Assembly: GCA_002737105.1 (NCBI GenBank)
Contig: NSHO01000052.1
Location: forward strand, 1 to 10,748
Direction of reading: 5' to 3'
Origin: Flavobacteriales bacterium
GTDB lineage: Bacteria; Bacteroidota; Bacteroidia; Flavobacteriales; Flavobacteriaceae
DNA: 10,748 bases
Program-made: the position numbers and the translations under genes
In this document: positions 5,448 to 10,748 of the stretch, piece by piece
Numbering within the stretch: position 1 is the stretch's first letter
How the letters are laid out: every line of letters begins with the position of its first letter
Notes under the pieces: generated by a model
Seen by the model: only the letters and a program-made list of their open reading frames with translations
Databases searched by the model: none
What the model was told of the DNA's origin: nothing

Positions 5448-7052
5448 ATGAAGCGACTGATTTTAGGATTTTTAGTGTTCAGTACTTTTTTAAACGCACA
5501 AGATAAACCAAAATTAGTGGTTGGAATTGTAGTCGATCAGATGAAAATGGAATACTTGTATCGTTTTTCTAATGATTTTTCCAACAAGGGTTTTAAAAAA
5601 TTAATGGCAAAAGGATTCACTTTTCATAATATGCATTACAATTTTATGCCTACTTATACTGCTCCAGGACATGCAGCAATTTTTACAGGTGCCTTGCCAA
5701 ATGTAAACGGAATTGTTGGTAATGATTGGTTTAACAAAAGTACGGGAAAAGAAATGTATTGCACTGACGATGCTTCAGTTACCACTTTAGTTGAAGGAAC
5801 AGAATCTGAAGGAAAAATGTCGCCCAAAAACCTATTTAGTACAACTATTACAGACGAATTAAAATTAGCAACCAACTTTAAAAGTAAAGTAATTGGAATC
5901 AGTATTAAAGATAGGGGAGCTATTTTACCAGCTGGACATTTTGCAGACTGGGCTTTTTGGTACACTAAAACAGGAAATTTTATCTCGAGTTCGTTTTATG
6001 GAAATAAATTACCAGATTGGACAACTAAATTTAATGAGGAAAAAAACTATATAAAATATATTGAAAAAGGCTGGGATTTATTTAAACCAAAAGAAGTATA
6101 CAACGAAAGTTTGAACGATAACAATCCATACGAAGGAAAATTATTTAAGAAACCGCCTTTTTTTCCATACGATACCAAAGAAATGTTTGCCAATAATGAC
6201 GCTGGAGTTTTAAGAACAATACCTTTTGGAAATAATTTAATTGCAGATTTTGCCAAAAGAGCCATTGAGAATGAGAAAATGGGAGCGGATGAAATTACTG
6301 ATTTTTTGACTTTAAGTTTCTCGTCTACAGATTATGTTGGTCATGTTTTAGGGCCACGTTCTATTGAGTTACAAGATACTTATTTGCGTTTAGATGAAAC
6401 AATCGCTGATTTTTTAACTTATTTAGACGAAAAAGTGGGCAAAGGAAACTATTTAGTTTTCTTAACAGCAGATCATGCCGGAGCTGAAAACGCAACTTAT
6501 TTAAAGGATAATAAATACGAAATAGAAAGTTTAAATAGCAAAAATTTACAACAAAGTATAATTGATTTTTCTCAAAAAACCTTTGGCGAAAATATGCTGT
6601 TAGATTATTCTAATTTTAATGTTTTTATCAACAAAGAAAAAGTAAAACAAAAAGGATTAGAATTACAAAAAGTCAAGCAACAATTTAAAGATTTTTTACT
6701 TTCGCAAAACTTTATAAGTAATGTTTTTACAGAAGAAGAAATACAAAATTCGGGTACAAATAATCAGTTGCTTCAAATTATTGCTAACGGTTACGATCCA
6801 AAACAAAATGGAGAATTAGTCTTATTATTTAAACCTGGTTTTATGGAATATTCTTCAACCGGAACTACGCATGGTTCACCATATTCTTATGATACTCATG
6901 TGCCATGTTTGTTTTATGGTTGGAAAATTAAAAAAGGAGCATCTTTTAACAAAAAAACAATTACACAAATTGCGCCAACTTTAGCTCAAAAATTACAAAT
7001 AACTATGCCAAATGGCACACAATCTGAAGTTTTAGAAGAAATATTAAAATAG
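5448..7052 (+). CDS. pafA: PafA-type secreted alkaline phosphatase (alkaline phosphatase superfamily monoesterase)
   Basis: This 534-residue protein matches the flavobacterial PafA enzyme, which hydrolyses phosphate monoesters outside the cytoplasm. MKRLILGFLVFSTFLNA is a Sec signal peptide with likely cleavage after A17. The catalytic set is complete: D30 (VVDQM), nucleophile T71 in YTAPGH, N92, K154 and R156 in IKDRGA, D295 and H299 in STDYVGH, D342 and H343 in TADHAG, and H484 in YDTHVP. The spacing agrees closely with the Elizabethkingia PafA residues as I recall them (D38, T79, N100, K162, R164, D305, H309, D352, H353, H486). The lysine and arginine pair points to monoesterase rather than NPP diesterase activity. 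There is no C-terminal sorting domain, so a periplasmic location is most likely. It is second in the pcm-pafA unit and ends at a strong terminator. I see no Pho-type operator. Confidence 0.93.
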   Translation: MKRLILGFLVFSTFLNAQDKPKLVVGIVVDQMKMEYLYRFSNDFSNKGFKKLMAKGFTFHNMHYNFMPTYTAPGHAAIFTGALPNVNGIVGNDWFNKSTGKEMYCTDDASVTTLVEGTESEGKMSPKNLFSTTITDELKLATNFKSKVIGISIKDRGAILPAGHFADWAFWYTKTGNFISSSFYGNKLPDWTTKFNEEKNYIKYIEKGWDLFKPKEVYNESLNDNNPYEGKLFKKPPFFPYDTKEMFANNDAGVLRTIPFGNNLIADFAKRAIENEKMGADEITDFLTLSFSSTDYVGHVLGPRSIELQDTYLRLDETIADFLTYLDEKVGKGNYLVFLTADHAGAENATYLKDNKYEIESLNSKNLQQSIIDFSQKTFGENMLLDYSNFNVFINKEKVKQKGLELQKVKQQFKDFLLSQNFISNVFTEEEIQNSGTNNQLLQIIANGYDPKQNGELVLLFKPGFMEYSSTGTTHGSPYSYDTHVPCLFYGWKIKKGASFNKKTITQIAPTLAQKLQITMPNGTQSEVLEEILK

Positions 7053-7054
7053 AA

Positions 7055-7083
7055 AAAAAGCACTGAAAATTCAGTGCTTTTTA
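7055..7083. terminator. Bidirectional intrinsic terminator between pafA and lysA
   Basis: GCACTGAA (7060-7067) and TTCAGTGC (7070-7077) form a perfect stem. It is extended by five A:T pairs (7055-7059 with 7078-7082), giving a 13-bp helix. The A-run on one side and T-run on the other let it work for pafA on the plus strand and lysA on the minus strand. It lies 3 nt after the pafA stop and 9 nt before the lysA stop. Confidence 0.92.
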
Positions 7084-7091
7084 TATATTCT

Positions 7092-8297
7092 TTACATTTC
7101 AATTTCTACTTGATTTCTTAAAATATCTTCAAAAGTTTCTCGTTGTCTTATTAAATGAGCTTTACCATTTTTCCATAACACTTCAGCAGGTTTAACCCTT
7201 GAATTATAATTGGAAGACATTGAAAAACAATACGCTCCAGCGTTTTTAAAACTAAGAATATCACCTTCATGAATTTCTGAAATTTTCCTATTTGTAGCAA
7301 AAGTATCCGTTTCACATATATAGCCAACAACAGAATAATAGCGTTCCTTGCCTTTGTTTTTTGAGATGTTTTCTATATGATGTTCTGCTCCGTACAGCAT
7401 TGGTCTTATTAAATGATTGAAACCTGTGTCCACGCCAGCGAAAACCGTTGATGTAGTTTGTTTTATGACATTTACTTTGGCCAAAAATTGACCCGCTTCA
7501 CTAACTAAAAATTTACCTGGTTCAAATACTAAAGTTAAATTTCTACCATATTCTTTTTCAAAAGCAAGAAAACGCTTGCTTAGTTTTCTTCCAAATTCTT
7601 CAATATTTGTCTCAATATCGCCTTTTTTGTAAGGCACTTTAAAACCACTTCCAAAATCAATAAAATCAAGATTTTTGAATTGTTTGGCCGATTCAAACAA
7701 GATTTCTGCAGCATATAAAAACACTTCCACATCCAAAATATCTGAACCAGTGTGCATATGAATGCCATTAATATTCATTTTAGTATTTGCTACAATCCTC
7801 AAAATATGAGGCAATTGATGAATAGAAATACCAAATTTACTATCAATATGTCCAACAGAAATATTCGCATTTCCTCCAGCCATTACATGCGGATTTACTC
7901 TAATACATACAGGAGTAGCTGGGTGTTTTGTGCCAAAATGTTCTAGAATTGAAAGATTATCAATGTTAATTTGCACACCCATTTCTGACACTTTTTCAAT
8001 TTCTTCAAAAGAAACACCATTTGGTGTATACATAATTTCGTTAGGTTGAAAACCGGCATGAAGTCCAAGCACCACTTCTTCAATAGAAACAGTATCTAAT
8101 CCACAGCCTTCATTTTTTAATAATTTTAATACAGAAACATTTGAAAGTGCTTTTACAGCATAATGTATTTTGAAATTTTCAACTTTATGGAAAGCTTTCA
8201 CTAATCGATTATATTGCGAAATAATTTTATCTCCATCATAAACATATATAGGACAACCAAATTCTTGTACTGCTTGTAATAATTCTAAATTTTGCAT
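7092..8297 (-). CDS. lysA: Diaminopimelate decarboxylase
   Basis: This 401-residue fold-type III PLP enzyme decarboxylates meso-diaminopimelate to L-lysine, the last step of lysine synthesis; its substrate is also a peptidoglycan precursor. Residues visible are the PLP lysine K49 in HYAVKALSN, GIHMHTGSD (178-186), the phosphate-binding DFGSGFKVPY (214-223), EPGKFLVSEAG (259-269), the cysteine of the partner subunit's active site C328 in ICETDTF, and GAYCFSMSSNYNSR (354-367). The family usually has GAYGFSMSSNYN, so C357 replaces a glycine. Related decarboxylases for ornithine, arginine or carboxynorspermidine are less likely because the CETDTF and SMSSNYNSR blocks are LysA-like. The frame is open to 8327, but a perfect -7 box lies inside that extension, so ATG 8297 is chosen. 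It converges on pafA across the shared terminator. Confidence 0.93.
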   Translation of the reverse strand: MQNLELLQAVQEFGCPIYVYDGDKIISQYNRLVKAFHKVENFKIHYAVKALSNVSVLKLLKNEGCGLDTVSIEEVVLGLHAGFQPNEIMYTPNGVSFEEIEKVSEMGVQINIDNLSILEHFGTKHPATPVCIRVNPHVMAGGNANISVGHIDSKFGISIHQLPHILRIVANTKMNINGIHMHTGSDILDVEVFLYAAEILFESAKQFKNLDFIDFGSGFKVPYKKGDIETNIEEFGRKLSKRFLAFEKEYGRNLTLVFEPGKFLVSEAGQFLAKVNVIKQTTSTVFAGVDTGFNHLIRPMLYGAEHHIENISKNKGKERYYSVVGYICETDTFATNRKISEIHEGDILSFKNAGAYCFSMSSNYNSRVKPAEVLWKNGKAHLIRQRETFEDILRNQVEIEM

Positions 8298-8311
8298 TTT
8301 TAAATTTTTTA

Positions 8312-8343
8312 CAAATGTAATTTTCATTTCTAGCTAAATCAAA
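8312..8343 (-). promoter_or_regulatory. Promoter for lysA
   Basis: On the minus strand TTTG (8343-8340) is followed after 20 nt by TACATTTG (8319-8312), a perfect TAnnTTTG box. Transcription should start near 8306, about 9 nt before the ATG at 8297. It overlaps the codons of the longer lysA frame starting at 8327 and so argues against that start. I recognise no lysine riboswitch in the short leader. Confidence 0.65.
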
Positions 8344-8463
8344 TTATTACACAAATAAAATAATAAAATAACAAATTGTTTTATTTATAACATTATTAAT
8401 AATAATTTACTAAATTTAATTTTAAAAACAATAATAAAATTAGTCATTTACCAATTACTTTAT

Positions 8464-8471
8464 TATTTTTG
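8464..8471 (+). promoter_or_regulatory. -7 box of the sucC promoter
   Basis: TATTTTTG at 8464-8471 is a perfect TAnnTTTG element, 35 nt upstream of the sucC ATG. The -33 position has only TTAG (8440-8443), about 20 nt away, so that half is weak. The last G of the box is the G of a GTG that could start a 12-codon extension of sucC, which makes that longer start unlikely. Confidence 0.5.
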
Positions 8472-8506
8472 TGGGACTTTTAAACAAGATAAACTCATAC
8501 ATAATT

Positions 8507-9700
8507 ATGAACGTACACGAATATCAAGGTAAAGAAATATTAGCAAGTTATGGCGTTCGCATACAACGTGGTCATGTGGCCAACAATGCAGAAGAAGCTG
8601 TAGAAAAAGCAAAACAATTAACTGCTGAAACTGGTACAGGTTGGCATGTAATAAAAGCCCAAATACACGCAGGTGGTCGTGGAAAAGGTGGTGGTGTTAA
8701 ATTAGCTAAAAATTTAGATCAAGTTAAAGAAATAGCGGGTCAAATTATCGGAATGGATTTAATTACGCCGCAAACACCTCCTACAGGAAAAAGAGTGCAT
8801 AAGGTTTTAATTGCTGAAGATGTATATTATCCTGGTGAATCAGAAACTAAAGAATTTTATGTTTCTGTTTTATTAAACAGAGGTAAAGGTCGTAATATGA
8901 TTATGTATTCTACAGAAGGTGGAATGGATATTGAAGAAGTAGCGGAACACACACCACATTTAATTTTTACAGAAGAAATTGATCCTTCTGTTGGTTTACA
9001 AGGATTTCAAGCAAGACAAATTGCTTTTAATTTAGGTTTATCAGGTGAAGCTTTTAAAGAAATGGTGAAATTTGTTGACGCTTTATATAAAGCTTACATT
9101 GGTTCAGATGCAACTATGTTTGAAATTAATCCAGTTTTAAAAACTTCAGATAATAAAATTATTGCAGTTGATGCTAAAGTTGATTTGGATGACAACGCTT
9201 TATTCCGTCATAAAGATTTGGCTGAAATGCGTGATGTTCGTGAAGAAAATCCAATTGAAGTAGAAGCTAAAGAAGTTGGATTAAATTATGTAGATTTAGA
9301 TGGAACTGTTGGATGTATGGTAAACGGTGCTGGTTTAGCAATGGCTACCATGGATTTAATTAAATATGCTGGTTTTGAACCTGCAAACTTCTTAGACGTA
9401 GGTGGAACTGCAGATGCAAAACGCGTTGAAACAGCTTTCCGAATTATTTTAAAAGATGCGAATGTAAAAGCCATTTTAATTAATATTTTTGGTGGTATTG
9501 TACGTTGCGATAGAGTAGCACAAGGAGTAGTAGATGCCTATAAAAATATGGGTGACGCTATTAAAGTGCCAATTATTGTTCGTTTACAAGGTACAAATGC
9601 AGAAATTGCTAAAGAATTAATTGACAATTCAGGTATGCCAATTTTATCAGCAGTGCAGTTTCAAGAAGCAGCTGATCAAGTAAAAGCAGCTTTATCTTAA
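8507..9700 (+). CDS. sucC: Succinyl-CoA synthetase (ADP-forming), beta subunit
   Basis: This 397-residue subunit pairs with SucD to convert succinyl-CoA, nucleoside diphosphate and phosphate into succinate, CoA and nucleoside triphosphate in the TCA cycle. The ATP-grasp part begins at MNVHEYQGKEIL and includes KAQIHAGGRGKGGGVKL (50-66), FYVSVLLNR and EEIDPSVGLQGFQARQ (156-171). The Mg-binding residues are N208 in MFEINP and D222 in AVDAKVDLDDNALF. The C-terminal CoA-ligase half has NGAGLAMATMD (273-283), FLDVGGTAD (295-303), INIFGGIVRCD (325-335) and VRLQGTNAE (358-366). E. coli SucC is 388 residues, so this is full length. A GTG at 8471 would add 12 residues but lies in the -7 box, so ATG 8507 is used. 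The sucD gene is not next to it, and a terminator follows directly. Confidence 0.95.
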   Translation: MNVHEYQGKEILASYGVRIQRGHVANNAEEAVEKAKQLTAETGTGWHVIKAQIHAGGRGKGGGVKLAKNLDQVKEIAGQIIGMDLITPQTPPTGKRVHKVLIAEDVYYPGESETKEFYVSVLLNRGKGRNMIMYSTEGGMDIEEVAEHTPHLIFTEEIDPSVGLQGFQARQIAFNLGLSGEAFKEMVKFVDALYKAYIGSDATMFEINPVLKTSDNKIIAVDAKVDLDDNALFRHKDLAEMRDVREENPIEVEAKEVGLNYVDLDGTVGCMVNGAGLAMATMDLIKYAGFEPANFLDVGGTADAKRVETAFRIILKDANVKAILINIFGGIVRCDRVAQGVVDAYKNMGDAIKVPIIVRLQGTNAEIAKELIDNSGMPILSAVQFQEAADQVKAALS

Positions 9701-9725
9701 ATAAATAATTTTATTTTATATATTT

Positions 9726-9752
9726 ATCCCGACTTAGGTCGGGATTTTTTTT
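9726..9752 (+). terminator. Intrinsic terminator of sucC
   Basis: ATCCCGAC (9726-9733) and GTCGGGAT (9738-9745) form a GC-rich 8-bp stem with the loop TTAG, followed by a run of T (9745-9752). It lies 25 nt after the sucC stop. On the minus strand the sequence after the hairpin is A-rich rather than T-rich, so it acts in one direction only. Confidence 0.92.
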
Positions 9753-9759
9753 ATATTTG
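9752..9759 (+). promoter_or_regulatory. Possible -7 box for the tRNA-Ala gene
   Basis: TATATTTG matches TAnnTTTG and ends 9 nt before the mature tRNA 5' end. Its first T is the last base of the sucC terminator T-tract. No TTG is found at the -33 position; that region is the terminator stem itself. The tRNA therefore probably has its own start, but the assignment rests on one short motif. Confidence 0.4.
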
Positions 9760-9768
9760 AAAAGTAAA

Positions 9769-9842
9769 GGGGGATTAGCTCATTTGGTTAGAGCGCTACG
9801 CTGGCAGTGTAGAGGCGACCGGTTCGAATCCGGTATTCTCCA
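9769..9842 (+). tRNA. tRNA-Ala (anticodon GGC)
   Basis: The sequence folds as a complete cloverleaf of 74 nt. The acceptor GGGGGAT pairs with ATTCTCC, including the G3:U70 wobble that marks alanine tRNAs. The D arm is GCTC/GAGC around a 9-nt loop. The anticodon stem CTACG/TGTAG has the loop CTGGCAG with anticodon GGC at 9803-9805. The variable loop is AGGCG, and the T arm is ACCGG-TTCGAAT-CCGGT. U8 and A14 are in place and A73 is the discriminator. The next bases are CTA rather than CCA, so the 3' CCA must be added after transcription. The gene lies between the sucC terminator and the end of the convergent TIGR02757 gene, 7 nt away. Confidence 0.97.
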
Positions 9843-9849
9843 CTATTTT

Positions 9850-10617
9850 TTAAAACCCTTCAAATACCCCTAATCCAAAAAGTGCAAAATCGTATTTTAC
9901 AGGATCATTGGTGTCTAATTTTCTTAAATTAGTATCTAATTCATTTAAAGCTTTTGCATCATTTTGTTTTCTGGTTAACAAAAATAACTTTCGTGCTACA
10001 TTACCAGAATGTACATCTAACGGGCAAGATAAAGCCGCAGTAGGAATGGTTTTCCAAATACCCAAATCGACACCATTGGCATCATTTCGTACCATCCAGC
10101 GTAAAAACATATTAATTCTTTTGGCTGCAGAACCATTTAACGGATCCGAAATGTGTTTTTGAGTTCTTTGTAAATGTGGAATTTCAAAAAAGATTTTCTT
10201 AAATTCAGATATGCTTTTTTGTGTCGAATTGCTTTCAATATGTTTGGCAAACACACTTTCTAAATCTGGATTGTTTGTATAAATATTCTGCAACGCTTTT
10301 ATAAAAGTAACAGCATCAGTAGCATTAAAAGTGCGATGTACAAAATTCGATAATTTTTCCAGATGGATTTCTTTATGATTCATTACAAAATCATAAGGAG
10401 AATTTCCCATAATTTGCATGAGTTTATGCGAATTGGAAACAATCATTTTTCTGTTTCCCCAAGATATAGTTGCAGCTAAAAATCCTGCAATTTCAATATC
10501 TTCTTTTTGAGTGTACAAATGCGGAATTTGAACCGGATCCGAATCAATAAAATTTTTATTATTGTACAACAGAACTTTTTCGTCTAAAAAAATTTTTAAG
10601 GATTCTGTTGTCATCAT
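9850..10617 (-). CDS. TIGR02757 (DUF2400) family protein, possibly HhH-GPD-like
   Basis: This 255-residue protein is full length for the TIGR02757/DUF2400 family, whose function is not established. Visible blocks are IPHLYTQKEDIEIAGFLAA (31-49), ISWGNRKMIVSNS (51-63), HLQRTQKHISDP (148-159), GSAAKRINMFLRWMVR (162-177), CPLDVHSGNVARKL (198-211) and a C-terminal DPVKYDFALFGLGV (238-251). CPLDVHSGNVARKL resembles the PVDTHV...R segment of helix-hairpin-helix DNA glycosylases, with D201 at the catalytic aspartate position. That is my inference, not a database result. There are no iron-sulphur cysteines at the C-terminus. The ATG at 10617 shares its A with the stop of the upstream ABC ATPase gene (TAATG), so translation is likely coupled. 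A second Met follows immediately at 10614. No terminator separates its 3' end from the convergent tRNA. Confidence 0.88.
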   Translation of the reverse strand: MMTTESLKIFLDEKVLLYNNKNFIDSDPVQIPHLYTQKEDIEIAGFLAATISWGNRKMIVSNSHKLMQIMGNSPYDFVMNHKEIHLEKLSNFVHRTFNATDAVTFIKALQNIYTNNPDLESVFAKHIESNSTQKSISEFKKIFFEIPHLQRTQKHISDPLNGSAAKRINMFLRWMVRNDANGVDLGIWKTIPTAALSCPLDVHSGNVARKLFLLTRKQNDAKALNELDTNLRKLDTNDPVKYDFALFGLGVFEGF

Positions 10618-10748
10618 TAGTTTTGCAAAACGCCGTCAATCATCACTAATTTTCTATCGGCCATGTTGGCTAATTCTTCATTATGTGTAACAATTACAAA
10701 GGTTTGTCCAAATTCATCACGCAATTTAAAAAACAATTGGTGTAAATT
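10617..10748 (-). CDS. ABC transporter ATP-binding protein, LolD-like (C-terminal 43 residues)
   Basis: Only the last 43 codons are in the window. They include [17 protein letters not shown], the beta strand and H-loop (switch) histidine of an ABC ATPase that senses the nucleotide gamma-phosphate, followed by the usual [10 protein letters not shown] ending. Short ATPases ending like this are typical of the LolD/MacB-type family, which powers lipoprotein release or export at the inner membrane. The Walker A, signature and Walker B motifs lie beyond the right edge, so the subfamily is a likely call rather than a proven one. The stop overlaps the TIGR02757 start by one base. Confidence 0.85.
   Translation of the reverse strand, partial: NLHQLFFKLRDEFGQTFVIVTHNEELANMADRKLVMIDGVLQN

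Noticed and set aside
8298..8327. Ten-residue N-terminal extension of LysA
   Set aside because: The perfect -7 box TACATTTG lies within it, and a normal LysA N-terminus begins at 8297.
8362..8385. AT-only imperfect palindrome (AATAAAA ... TTTTATT) between lysA and sucC as an operator
   Set aside because: Seven-base A/T arms are expected by chance in a spacer this AT-rich, and it is not placed against either promoter in a telling way.
8471..8506. GTG start adding 12 residues to SucC
   Set aside because: The GTG is part of the -7 box, and MNVHEYQGKEIL is the standard SucC N-terminus.
1..10748. A hidden defence, mobile or CRISPR system in the window
   Set aside because: Nearly every base is in a recognisable core gene, tRNA, terminator or short spacer. 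No transposase, integrase, repeat-spacer array or cluster of unknown genes is present.

Overview
The window looks like a piece of a Flavobacteriaceae chromosome, probably Flavobacterium or a close relative. The evidence is the very low GC content, Bacteroidota-type promoters (TTG, about 19 nt, TAnnTTTG) with very short leaders and no Shine-Dalgarno dependence, a PafA-type alkaline phosphatase, the exonuclease/GIY-YIG gene, a DUF1015 gene, a TIGR02757 gene, and several short AT-rich repeats of the kind scattered through flavobacterial genomes. It is almost all core, vertically inherited housekeeping sequence. I see no transposase, phage gene, CRISPR array, toxin-antitoxin pair or defence island, and no gene-free stretch longer than 300 bases.

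Layout. Positions 1-4592 hold five co-directional minus-strand genes. In transcription order they are a Gfo/Idh/MocA oxidoreductase, a 3-hydroxyacyl-CoA dehydrogenase, a DUF1015 protein, a YggS-family PLP homeostasis protein and a DEDDh exonuclease that runs off the left edge just as a GIY-YIG domain begins. A promoter at 4608-4637 probably drives them. A divergent promoter at 4729-4758 drives the plus-strand pair pcm (isoaspartyl repair methyltransferase, TTG start) and pafA (secreted phosphatase), which ends at a strong hairpin at 7055-7082. That hairpin is shared with the convergent minus-strand lysA (diaminopimelate decarboxylase). lysA diverges from sucC (succinyl-CoA synthetase beta), which ends at its own terminator at 9726-9752. 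A tRNA-Ala(GGC) follows at once; its -7 box overlaps the terminator T-tract. On the right, convergent to the tRNA, lie a TIGR02757/DUF2400 gene and the 3' end of a LolD-like ABC ATPase gene, overlapping by one base.

How the genes work together. The set covers central metabolism (sucC), lysine and peptidoglycan precursor supply (lysA), PLP handling (yggS), damaged-protein repair (pcm), phosphate scavenging (pafA) and nucleic-acid processing (exonuclease, TIGR02757). I see no single new pathway.

The most unusual points are these. The exonuclease frame has no ATG, GTG or TTG start: it needs an AUU start, a -1 frameshift at an A AAA AAG heptamer, or a correction to the sequence. Short flavobacterial palindromic or degenerate repeats sit in spacers, in a promoter, at a gene start and inside the yggS reading frame. 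Several apparent long starts (gfo, lysA, sucC, DUF1015) run through promoter or repeat sequence and have been shortened here.
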